Assembly (NCBI GenBank): GCA_040285745.1
Contig: JAUFOR010000002.1
Location: 1,178,001 to 1,242,000, forward strand
Direction of reading: 5' to 3'
Length of the DNA: 64,000 bases
Origin: Barthelona sp. PCE
Lineage: Eukaryota > Metamonada: BaSk clade
Part shown: one piece after another, positions 28,802-38,058 of the stretch
Position numbering within the stretch: the first letter of the stretch is position 1
How the letters are laid out: each line of letters opens with the position of its first letter
The notes under the pieces: model-generated
Seen by the model: the letters and a program-made list of their open reading frames with translations, nothing else
What the model was told of the DNA's origin: nothing
Database searches by the model: none
Program-made: the position numbers and the translations under genes

Positions 28802-30223
28802 TTAAAGTAATAAATTGTGATTGCGAAAAACGCTAATGATTGTGTCTAATAAATCTTTGGGATATGATTCTGATTGACTAATTGAGTTTTTGATACATAC
28901 CTTACCGTGATTGATTGAGACTGAGAAAGTATCATTGATAAGTAAATGATCTTCTTCCTTTATCACATTAGCGATATGCGGGGATGAGTTCAGTATTGAT
29001 TGTACAAAATCTAATGAAGGGGTGACGGGCAATACTACAGCTTCGCTTGTTTTAGTTGATAGTTGGGAGTTGAAACGACCATTGATATATTTAGAACTAC
29101 TGTTCAGTCTAGTATACAATACAGCATTGTCATCATCACCTAAAACTAGCATTTTGGAGTCATTAAGTAAAACATTTTGGGTACGTACAGGAACCAATTC
29201 TTCATTAAATACAATATCACCAATAACTTCCTTAACATCATCACAATGAAGAACACGTTTAAAGTCTGTTGGCGCATAAGAGGTACCGTTTATACCAAAA
29301 TTCTGGAATTTTAAATCTTTAGCAATGTGGCCATCATTAGTATACACTTCCAATCCCAAATCAAGACAATACTTCTTATACGTACCACGTGTCATTAGTA
29401 AAAGACCTGCTGAGGGTAATATAGGGGGTTCAAATATGTGAAAACAACGAAAAGTTAATTGTTTAAAAAGTATACTTAAAATTTGTTTAAACTGAGGACA
29501 CAAATATGTTTTAAACATAAGAAGCAACAGCAATACACGGTGTAAATACTCATCAACCACTAATGTGACGCTACGATCATATCCTAAGTGAATTAATGAA
29601 CGGAGAAGGTCACTTGGATCTTCCACCAAAAAAGCTGTTCGTCTATTTAATAGATCATTTTTTGTGATCCCAACAAACAAACGGGTGTCAAATCTAACGA
29701 GCGTATTCTTGAAATAAAGAATTTGGCGTACTGGAACTGGTGGTAGTGAGGGTAGAGAAAAATGCGGATATGGGTAATCTAAAACAAGCAGTGGAATTTC
29801 AGTAAATGAGTCATTGAAGAACGTGAAACCCACGTTAGACACTGATAAACCACAAAATATGTCGCATTTAGCAATAATGCTATTGGTTAGTGCTATTTCT
29901 TCTCCAAAATTAACTCCACACAGTCTATCCCACCATAAAGGACGTATACGCTCAGGGTAGAAGGTATCAATATCATATATTTCGATAAAAAATTGAGGTA
30001 AGAATATTAAACCATTAAAGGTTGTGTTATTCATAAGTTTCTCAATGTATTTGAGCGATGATAGGGAAGTTATGAGAACTGATGATATGTTTTGACAATG
30101 TACGGAAAGTAAATCAGTCTGAAAACCTTCTTTTGAATCGCTTAGCACTAAAAACGAAAATTGATCGTCCTGGAATAGATGAGTATCATCACCAAAGCAT
30201 TTCAGTGTCGCATTCCTTATCAT
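28802..30223 (-). CDS. Protein of unknown function; possible CPSF2/INTS9-like degenerate nuclease
   Basis: 473 residues. The order of elements (an N-terminal segment with VLITSLSSLKYIEKL and GLIFLP, a Gly-less GLSVSNVGFTFFND segment, a middle AFLVEDPSDLL and then a helix-rich LVVDEYLHRVLLLLLMF) loosely follows CPSF2/INTS9, the catalytically dead metallo-beta-lactamase/beta-CASP partners of RNA 3' processing. No HxHxDH motif is seen, which fits an inactive partner but also means the call rests on weak similarity. Convergent with Rrp6, with only 2 bases between the stop codons. Confidence 0.6.
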   Translation of the reverse strand: MIRNATLKCFGDDTHLFQDDQFSFLVLSDSKEGFQTDLLSVHCQNISSVLITSLSSLKYIEKLMNNTTFNGLIFLPQFFIEIYDIDTFYPERIRPLWWDRLCGVNFGEEIALTNSIIAKCDIFCGLSVSNVGFTFFNDSFTEIPLLVLDYPYPHFSLPSLPPVPVRQILYFKNTLVRFDTRLFVGITKNDLLNRRTAFLVEDPSDLLRSLIHLGYDRSVTLVVDEYLHRVLLLLLMFKTYLCPQFKQILSILFKQLTFRCFHIFEPPILPSAGLLLMTRGTYKKYCLDLGLEVYTNDGHIAKDLKFQNFGINGTSYAPTDFKRVLHCDDVKEVIGDIVFNEELVPVRTQNVLLNDSKMLVLGDDDNAVLYTRLNSSSKYINGRFNSQLSTKTSEAVVLPVTPSLDFVQSILNSSPHIANVIKEEDHLLINDTFSVSINHGKVCIKNSISQSESYPKDLLDTIISVFRNHNLLL

Positions 30224-30882
30224 AGGCCCAAAAAGGAGAGCAAAAAAGAATTACAATTCATATTTTTTGCACATATAGTAGTCATATTGGCACTGGTTGT
30301 TGAATTCAAAACGTATCCCGAGATTAATGAACAAATATATCCTTATGATCATCAGAAGGAAAGAATTTGAATCCGCGTAAAAGTTAGCTTTAATTAACTT
30401 TTGGTTAGTTAGATTTCTGCAACTCCTTCCAGTTGAGTTGAAGCATGCGCTTTTCAAAATAGAATCTACAGATATTTAATTTTTGCAGGTTGTCATTTAG
30501 TAGCATTGTAGCAGTTATAATGTTCAGTTTGGGAGTTTGAGATAGATATTTATCGCTGTTTAGATGTCGGTTGGTACATTCATTTATTCTAGAATTGGGA
30601 ATTTAATAATAATTGTTTATTACGTTATCTTACACAGTTTGTTTCAACATTTTCAAGGTCTTATGCACTACTCATGTCGATGAAAAGTTTGAAGTGTTGC
30701 TGAGCTTAAGTGTCAAGATTTTTGATCTTATCTTGTTACTCTGAATATAAGTAAGTAAGTAAATTTTAAACATTAAGTTTTACTTGGCTATTCTCAGAAA
30801 CACTGTATCAAACATATTTTATTATATTGTAATCATATTAGAACGTATTATTTATTTCTACTTTGTTCAAAACTTTTTTCTA
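30224..30882. other. Long intergenic region with a small hairpin
   Basis: 659 bases between divergent genes. A perfect 8-bp stem-loop lies at 30379-30402, and an Sm-like AATTTTTG at about 30480. No ORF of coding character or tRNA is seen. The promoters of both flanking genes must be here. Confidence 0.5.
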
Positions 30883-32046
30883 ATGAAAAAAAAGCAGGAA
30901 ATACTGGTGCAGATGATTGTAATCTGCTTATTTACTGTTCTTGCATGTACAACATCACTTGGGGCTTCATATTCAAAGAAAAGCATTATAGACAGCAGAA
31001 CTAAGGACTTTAGCTCTTTCAAGGACATGAAATTGGGCAAAGATGAAAAGTTGGACATCGTATATATGTGGGTTAACGGTTCTGACCCTGATTTTATCAG
31101 GGAAATTCAAAAGTATCGTCCTTCATCAGAAGAGAGCAATCCACAACGGTTCCAGGACAACTACGAACTGTTCTTCTCACTTCGTAGTTTACATAAGTAT
31201 GTACCGTTTGTTAATAATATTTATATCGTCACTAACGGTCAAGTTCCATTTTGGCTGAATACCAGCGCCCCAAATATCAAGGTTGTGCCGCATAAGGACA
31301 TCTTTACCGACCCAACAGTACTACCAGTCTTTAATAGTCAGGCTATTGAAGGAAATATTCACAATATTGCAAATTTAACAGATTACTATATATTATTGAA
31401 CGATGATATGTTTTTTAGAGGAAAGAATGGTACACCATTGGGATATCATGATTTCTTCACACCAGAAGGGAAAATGAAAGTGTATTTTGAAGTGTATCCG
31501 ATTCCAAATTGGTTATATTATAGAACACATGAGAAATTTTTGAAATATACTATTGATGTTGTGAATGGTGTTGTGCCCAACCCAAGAAGAGAAGTTCCAT
31601 ATACATTGCATACACCTAGGATATATAATAAGCATTGGACAAATTTTTTCCTTTCTTTATCTCCAGAAGAACATGCAAAGGTTTCAGCCAGACGTTTCCG
31701 AAAGAAAGATAATATCGATGTGATTTTGTATCTGAGTCTAATTATGGATAGATTCAGTGAAGCATATATTCCTATTTCGGAAACAAATTACATGGATTAT
31801 GATGAAGTAGCACTTAGGAATTCTGTTGACTATGAAACAGACCTGTTTAAAATGAGGAAGACGGTTGATGAATGGCCTACTAATGGTTTTACAATTCAAG
31901 ATTACGTTGATTATGATAAACCTTTAGATACGATAATTCGTGGACGTAAAGTGATGCGAATGTTTATGAAGTTAGAGTTTTCAGAACCATCTCCTTGGGA
32001 AAATAAGGATTTTACCTTTTCTGCAGAGTTTTGGGAAGGTCAGTAA
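30883..32046 (+). CDS. Stealth-domain sugar-phosphate transferase (GNPTAB-like)
   Basis: 387 residues from the ATG at 30883; the frame is open upstream without an ATG. An N-terminal signal anchor (residues 8-25) precedes Stealth CR1 (DIVYMWVNGSDPDF, 58-71), CR2 (ELFFSLRSLHKYVPFVNNIY, then TNGQVPFWLN) and CR3 (FNSQAIEGNIHNI and YILLNDDMFF). CR4 is degenerate. Human GNPTAB uses this core to put GlcNAc-1-phosphate on lysosomal glycoproteins; bacterial relatives make capsule polysaccharide. The accessory Notch/DMAP modules of GNPTAB are missing, so the substrate is open. Likely lumenal in the Golgi. Confidence 0.88.
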   Translation: MKKKQEILVQMIVICLFTVLACTTSLGASYSKKSIIDSRTKDFSSFKDMKLGKDEKLDIVYMWVNGSDPDFIREIQKYRPSSEESNPQRFQDNYELFFSLRSLHKYVPFVNNIYIVTNGQVPFWLNTSAPNIKVVPHKDIFTDPTVLPVFNSQAIEGNIHNIANLTDYYILLNDDMFFRGKNGTPLGYHDFFTPEGKMKVYFEVYPIPNWLYYRTHEKFLKYTIDVVNGVVPNPRREVPYTLHTPRIYNKHWTNFFLSLSPEEHAKVSARRFRKKDNIDVILYLSLIMDRFSEAYIPISETNYMDYDEVALRNSVDYETDLFKMRKTVDEWPTNGFTIQDYVDYDKPLDTIIRGRKVMRMFMKLEFSEPSPWENKDFTFSAEFWEGQ

Positions 32047-32184
32047 ATTGAAACGTATTATTAACAATTTTAGTGGTTAAATTGAGGGTGATCATCAGCA
32101 AAATAGGACTTACGATAATTTAACTGTGAAAGCAACAATTTTCGCTCGTATAGAAAAAAATATCCCTTTACAAACGCTATTCTA

Positions 32185-32784
32185 ATGTTTGGAAGCTTCT
32201 TTAGCAACCCATTTGAGAACGACCCGTTTTTCAACCCTTCGTTGAGACAAAGACATGGTCAACAACAACATCAACAGCCAACTGTAATTGAAGAGTTGGA
32301 TGAAAATGGAAATGTTGTTGAAAGAACTGAGCTGCAACCCCGCCTAAGCCAAGTACAGCAACGTCGTTCACCTTTTGGGAATAGCTTTTTTTCGGGCTTT
32401 TCAGGCTTTTTTGATGATGATGTTTTTTCATCCAATTTTGACAATTTAGAAGAAGGATTTGATAACCAGGGTGCCACCACATCATATTCTTCATGTAGAA
32501 GTACTTATTCTAATGTTAATGGAGTAACTCAAAGCACCAGATCAGCATATGATTCTAATAGTGGTGTCACTGTCAGCACAGAGACACGCCAGATCGGTGA
32601 TCGTGCGGTCCATCGTAGAACTATTCGGGATAACGAGGGAAATGAGGAAAAAACTGAACGTTTTGATAACATTAATGATCACGAACGTGATCTCTTTGAT
32701 GCAGAATGGCAGAACATGTCATTTCCCGAGTGGAGAGATAGGTTTAACAATCGTCGTAATACAAACAGGCAAATTATGGAATAA
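32185..32784 (+). CDS. MLF: Myeloid leukemia factor (MLF) family protein
   Basis: 199 residues. The C-terminal half carries the MLF pattern: TRSAYDSNSGVTVSTE, IGDRAVHRRTIRDNEGNEE, and then a DLFDAEWQN end. The N-terminus is Phe/Gln/Asn-rich, as is common in MLF proteins. MLF proteins in animals bind chaperones and transcription factors, and Giardia has a single-copy relative. No catalytic activity is known. Confidence 0.88.
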   Translation: MFGSFFSNPFENDPFFNPSLRQRHGQQQHQQPTVIEELDENGNVVERTELQPRLSQVQQRRSPFGNSFFSGFSGFFDDDVFSSNFDNLEEGFDNQGATTSYSSCRSTYSNVNGVTQSTRSAYDSNSGVTVSTETRQIGDRAVHRRTIRDNEGNEEKTERFDNINDHERDLFDAEWQNMSFPEWRDRFNNRRNTNRQIME

Positions 32785-32842
32785 ATTTTTTGTTTTACAT
32801 TGTTTACCTTTTTCGTAATGTTACAGCATTAAACACAAGCAT

Positions 32843-34360
32843 ATGAGTGAGATTAGTTCAGATCTAACCTCAGAAATGGATCAAATAACGGATCTTGCAA
32901 GTGATTATGATAAAATGGAATGTTTGAGTGATAACGACTCGGTTATGGCTGAAGAGGAAATGTCAGTATCTCTGGTTAACAGGATTTTGGGTGGTTTAAG
33001 TAATTTAAGCAGCATACCAGGAACAGTACAACAAATACCTGAACAATTATTGAATTTTTTTGTTCAGCGCTTTTTTCAACGTTCTTCTGCCCAAGAAACC
33101 GATTTTCAGTGTTGGATTTGTCTTCAACACACAGTGGATGAGTTTGATGAACTTGTTTCACCATGCAATTGTTGTGGAGGAACAAAATGGGTTCACAGAA
33201 ACTGTTTATTTGCATATCTATCTTCAACAAACCAGGATCCATTCTCACATCCTCCTCCCAAGTGTCCTATATGTCTTTCAGAATACGAAGGTCATCTTCC
33301 ATTTTCTTTACGACGCTCCATCCAATCATTGTGCAAAGATATTCCACTGAGCATTAATATCTTTCTTCTGTTCTTTTCGTTTGTATTATTGTTGATTCCT
33401 TGGTTATATTTTCAGTATTTAAGATCCTCTTGGCGAGTGATATGGATGTTGTTTCTGTTGATCTCTTCTTTTTTTGTTTACATGTATTCAACGTTGGGAA
33501 TCATGCGAAAACTAGCAAAGTTATGGGTGTATATTGCCTTGATAATAATATTTGGATTTATTGATGCTTTTATTGTTTATATTGCAAACACGGAAATTCA
33601 CCAACGTTCTTTTTCCACTTTCCTTAATTCACCACTATTCGATACGGTATTTGACTTTTACTCCCTATCATGTGGTGCATTTTGGCTTTCATGCGTTGAT
33701 TTAGTGTATGAGAGTTTATATAGAGCATGGAATGAAAGCGCAAATACGATTAAATATATTCGGCAGTACAGTGATTTCGACGAAGATCCATTGGCTTATG
33801 CGTTGTCTCTTCGAACAGCCCCACCATCAGTTCGGTGTTTATATATATTCGTAATATCATTTTGCTTGTGGATACCGTGCATGTTTTCCCCATTTTTCCT
33901 CCCATTATTGCAAATAGGAACAGTTTTACACGCAACAATCCTCATAATCCTCGCATGTATAAAGCATGAAGGAGACAGATCTATCGGAAAACACAGAAGT
34001 GTCAATCTTTTTTGCTTGTTGTTACACACAACTAGCTGGTTGGCGCTTATCATATGTCGTATGTTAGATATTCAAACGATAATGAGATTCAATTTAACAA
34101 TCGAAACACATCCCCCTACTCGATATTTTTTCATGTATACATGGCTTGTAAGTGTTTGCTTTTGGTTTTGTATAGTTACATTTTTACCCCAATTTTTCAG
34201 AACAGGAGGTACACGCACATTATTAATATCCCACAGTGTAGATAATTTCAGAACCCTATCTCGAGGAAATTCCCCCACACTCAGTCCTCACATCCCCACA
34301 GACCTGATTAATTATTTTAGCAGAGAGAACACACCATTTGAATTGGAACTAGATGAATAA
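32843..34360 (+). CDS. RING-CH (MARCH-type) membrane E3 ubiquitin ligase
   Basis: 505 residues. The RINGv finger has C90, C93, C108, C110, H118, C121, C141 and C144, with the C4HC3 order and W116 before the His. About eight hydrophobic segments follow between residues 170 and 455. The N-terminal 40 residues are acidic and Ser-rich. MARCH ligases ubiquitinate membrane proteins for endocytosis or ER degradation. The large number of membrane segments resembles MARCH6/Doa10-type ligases, though it is much shorter. Confidence 0.9.
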   Translation: MSEISSDLTSEMDQITDLASDYDKMECLSDNDSVMAEEEMSVSLVNRILGGLSNLSSIPGTVQQIPEQLLNFFVQRFFQRSSAQETDFQCWICLQHTVDEFDELVSPCNCCGGTKWVHRNCLFAYLSSTNQDPFSHPPPKCPICLSEYEGHLPFSLRRSIQSLCKDIPLSINIFLLFFSFVLLLIPWLYFQYLRSSWRVIWMLFLLISSFFVYMYSTLGIMRKLAKLWVYIALIIIFGFIDAFIVYIANTEIHQRSFSTFLNSPLFDTVFDFYSLSCGAFWLSCVDLVYESLYRAWNESANTIKYIRQYSDFDEDPLAYALSLRTAPPSVRCLYIFVISFCLWIPCMFSPFFLPLLQIGTVLHATILIILACIKHEGDRSIGKHRSVNLFCLLLHTTSWLALIICRMLDIQTIMRFNLTIETHPPTRYFFMYTWLVSVCFWFCIVTFLPQFFRTGGTRTLLISHSVDNFRTLSRGNSPTLSPHIPTDLINYFSRENTPFELELDE

Positions 34361-34418
34361 AAACTAATATTAATCAGGTATTTTACATACATTAAGGTGA
34401 CAAATCATTTTAATCATT

Positions 34419-36644
34419 TTAATTAGTTGTAGTCTTTGAAGGTTTCAAAAGAATAGCACTAGTCTTCTCAGCGAAAGCAAAGACCTCTTCCATTTGTCCA
34501 ATTTGCTTCTTTAGCAGTAACTCTTCTTGAGAATTGCTGCCTTCCTCACCCTCTTCAGGTTCTTTCTCGAGGTTCTCTGCATCTTCGAAATCAAGCGGTA
34601 CTTGATACTCCTTCTTTGCACCACCAGCAGAAGAATCAGTGTTGGGCTGAATACGAAGGTTGGGTGAAAGTTTGAATGAACGGATCCAACCATGATCATC
34701 ACCAACAATGATGATATTACCAGAAGAGTTGAAAGCAATCTTTGTGAGTTGACCCTTCTCAATAACTTGCTGTGCACACAGAGGACTGTGAAGATCCTTA
34801 GAAAGATCAAAAACGTAAACTTTACCCATCGATGTACAACAAGCAAAGATAGTAGAGTTAATAGGGGACCATGCAATATCATTAACAGCTGAACCAAGGT
34901 CAAATTCTAACAGTGACTGCATGGTAGTGTGATCAAAGAGCTTAACGATCCAATCAGAACCGCATGTGAGAACTGCCTTGGGATGGAACGGATTGAAAGC
35001 AATAGAATACATTGAGATAAGGTGAGCACGTACACTGGATAGATAATTGTTGGAGTAAGAGAGGGAGCACTTAAATAGATGACCTTCCTCAGATCCAACG
35101 AGGAATAACTGCTGGTTCCTGGGATCGAAAGCCATACATGACAATGATGCAGGAAGTGACCTATCGACGGGGTTGAAACTCTCCTCAGTTGTGTTGGTGG
35201 TTGACACGGAAGGACCAAGCTGGGGAAGTCGACAAAGAAGTTGGGGTTTGAGCTCATCACCCAACTGCCACTCCATGATTTGACCATCTGATGACAGGGA
35301 AACAAAAGAAAGAGAGCGAGAAACAGCGACGCGACGCCACTGGATGTTCCAGACAGGCTCAGTATGCTTACCTGTCAAGGCACTTGATTTTGCGACAAGT
35401 TTACCAGACACACAGTCATAAACGGCAACGGAACCATCGTACATACCAGCGCAGAGGAGTGAAGGGCGCTTGGGGTGGAAATCCAAGCACAAAACACCAG
35501 AAGTAGCGTTTATCATTAGATGAGGATGTTGAGGATTCTTGAGAGAGAACAGACAGATCATACCCCATCCTTGACGCATAAAGTCGTACGAACCGAATGA
35601 AGCAGCAAACATATCAGTATATCTCGGATTCCAGACAATGGATGTGATACAGCGCATCGACTTCTTCAATTTCATAGAACGGAGTGGTGAGAAACGCCAC
35701 AAAGGAAGCAATGAACCTTGGTTGGCATCGAATTGATCAGCTGCGTGATCATAGAACACATAATCATGAGAAATTTCAGCGTAACAGTTTTGCAAAACCA
35801 TGCGCTCAAGAATGCGGGCAGCACGCTTCATTGATTGACTCTCCAATGTTCCCTTTTCGGTATCCTCATCTTCTTCATCTTCATTCTTCATAGGTTGATT
35901 TTTATGAAGATCCTGGGTATATTCATCAAAAATACTCCACTGAGTAGCATGACCAACAAATAAACTCTTCTTGGGAACCTCAGTTTCGGTTCCCACAGAC
36001 TTCTTAGGGTGCCAGTAGCTGAGCGTCTGTGTACCACGTTCAATAAAGTTAAAACTGTTAACATCCAAACCGTGCTTCTGATCACTGTTCAAAAAAGCTT
36101 GTTGTTGCTTTGCTTCTTCGGAATTCAAAGAAACATAGTTGGCATGCTGTGTGAAGTGCACAGCAACATGACTTACGGATGCATCGATTCTAAATTCATT
36201 AATCGGTTTTCCTTCAGGTCCAGAACTACGCACAAAACGGGTAAGATTATCTGGTGCGTTGGGGTTGTTCGCTGTAAGAACTCTCTGATGGGATACCAAA
36301 AGCTCATCCTCAGAGATTTTGAGTTGATTAGGTGGTTTGATGAATTCCTAAAAGTTAGAATAATGTAATAAGGTGGGGAGCCTCTTCTATTCACAAACGG
36401 TCAACATAGATCTTTACCTGATGGTATCTCAATGTTGTGAGTGTAAACGTTGTGGCAGACGTGAATGTGCTTTTTTTAAACAAACACGTCTTTTGGGGAC
36501 ACATACAATGCGCTCGTCGCGATTGAAGCGGCTCAAATGGCTGCCAATCTGACTCTGGTTCTTCTTCAAACGTGTCGACTTCACTGCTGAAGCGCCAGGT
36601 TTCGGTTGCTTGGCAGGTGTCTTCTTAGGTGTCCTTGTACTCAT
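34419..36644 (-). CDS. DNAI1: Axonemal dynein intermediate chain (DNAI1/IC78-like), two exons
   Basis: Exon 1 is 36507-36644 (46 codons) and exon 2 is 34419-36347, joined in phase 0 to give 688 residues. Exon 1 is basic and Lys/Pro-rich. Exon 2 begins EFIKPPNQLKISEDEL, followed by the LTANNPNAPDNLTRF motif typical of outer-arm intermediate chains; an Ala/Gln-rich stretch and WD40 blades follow (residues 275-575), and a C-terminal Glu-rich tail ends the protein. The long open frame starts upstream of any ATG, which is why the intron was sought. It binds dynein heavy chains in cilia. The protein implies motile cilia or flagella. Confidence 0.9.
36348..36506 (-). other. Spliceosomal intron of the dynein intermediate chain
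   Basis: 159 bases on the minus strand. The donor is GTATGTGTCC, placed directly after an ATT codon of exon 1. The acceptor is TCTAACTTTTAG. Removing it joins the frames exactly and restores the conserved N-terminus. The branch motif CTAAC is six bases from the acceptor end. Confidence 0.85.
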
Positions 36645-37135
36645 TTTTCTTTATGAATAGAAACAAAACTGAGATAGAGAAGGAATATATAAGTGAAAAC
36701 GAATTTGGTGTTTTGTTTGGAAGTATTCATTCGTTACAAGGGGATTAAATATATAAATATTTGCATCTAAACCCACTAGATAGTCTGGAAATACTTTTTT
36801 GATAGGTTTTTTTTTTGTTGGTTTGTATGGCGTTATTTGGTACTTTAAAGCACATTCCACAGTATAAACTTCATCTAATACCACAATTTACCGGTAAGAG
36901 TTCCACTATCATTCGTATATTCGGAACTATTCGGTCTACTTCAGAAAAGCAAATATTCGAGGATTTATAAAGTAAATAGAACTTTAACATTTATTTGGAC
37001 CATTTTTTCCTCTAAAAACTTTGAAAATTTGAACAGCTCGACTTCTAAATTCTTCACCCATTTATTCGCTGAAGATCGTTCAGAGTTGATTTTTACTCGC
37101 TTTACACACAAATTTAGAAAAACTTTACCTAATAT
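36645..37135. other. Intergenic, divergent promoters
   Basis: 491 bases between the dynein and Cys-rich genes. Short ORFs here are AT-biased and look non-coding. No tRNA is seen. Confidence 0.5.
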
Positions 37136-37756
37136 ATGAAAAATTGCAGAATTATATTTGTACTTATCTTTTTCTTGGGTTTCAGCATAGCATTTGACTG
37201 TTCAATCACAGAAGATGGGTCATTTCCCGCGTACGGCCAGTGTCCTGGTCCTACAGCACGTGCACGCCTTAGAGCAAGTAATCTTGATGTTTCAAATGGT
37301 GGATGTCCTGCAACCACAGTTATGTATTATCCAGAGGATGACATGTCGCTCCCATCCAAATGCGGTGAGTGTATACCAGGGAAAACATTTGTTGATGATT
37401 CGACAGCGTTGTGTGCTGTCGATGAGTTTTGTAGCGATGAAGGAAAATGTGTTAAAATGAAACAAAGCGTGTTCCATGGCAAGTACTGCCCATATGAGGC
37501 TGGAGGTGCAACAAAGAACGGTATTTGCGGTCCTGGATTGAGATGTATTCAACATATGTGTTTACCTTGTAGATCAGGGGAGAAACGGTCAAATGGGTTG
37601 GCATGCGTGGCAAATTCATGGACGCTGGATCCTTATACATCATATTTAGTTTCACCACCTGGTATGGTAGCTGTTTGTAACGCTGTTTTGCTTTTAGTTT
37701 TTTTATTTATTCTTGTTGGCATCAAACGGGAGAACAAGAAATTAAAAAATGATTAA
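37136..37756 (+). CDS. Cys-rich type I membrane protein, unknown function
   Basis: 206 residues. There is a signal peptide (about 1-19), then a Cys-rich lumenal domain with at least 16 Cys in pairs such as CGEC, CSDEGKC, CGPGLRC and CLPCRSG, one membrane segment near 178-197 and a short Lys-rich tail. It could be a cell-surface or vacuolar protein. I do not recognise the domain; it looks like small EGF- or VSP-type Cys-rich modules but has no CxxC repeat density like Giardia VSPs. Confidence 0.78.
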   Translation: MKNCRIIFVLIFFLGFSIAFDCSITEDGSFPAYGQCPGPTARARLRASNLDVSNGGCPATTVMYYPEDDMSLPSKCGECIPGKTFVDDSTALCAVDEFCSDEGKCVKMKQSVFHGKYCPYEAGGATKNGICGPGLRCIQHMCLPCRSGEKRSNGLACVANSWTLDPYTSYLVSPPGMVAVCNAVLLLVFLFILVGIKRENKKLKND

Positions 37757-38058
37757 TGTACATAAATTTGAGTAAATGATAATTTAATTTTTTTTTCTCT
37801 GTTATTTTACAATATTACCTAATTTCCTCAGCTTTAGGAGTGTTATATGATGAATTACCCACGATATCGGCTACCTTTTTCTATATAATAATTGTATTTG
37901 ATTGTTACTTTCTTTCTCATGTTCTAATTCTTTAATTTTTCTATTACCGTTTCTGTCAGGTATTTCACAAAGGTTATATCAGTTTTTCGCACAGATAGTA
38001 CTTTTCTAATTGTGCAGTAGTGATTTAAAATTTTTTAACCTTTTTATTGTTTATTTTC
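37757..38058. other. Intergenic
   Basis: About 300 bases between two plus-strand genes. Poly-T-rich; no coding frame, tRNA or hairpin of note. Confidence 0.45.

Noticed and set aside
30440-30530. U5 snRNA-like segment with an Sm-like AATTTTTG site
   Set aside because: The conserved U5 loop does not match and no stable 5' stem is visible.
37136-37756. Giardia-type variant surface protein
   Set aside because: It has far fewer CxxC motifs and lacks the conserved C-terminal tail of that family.
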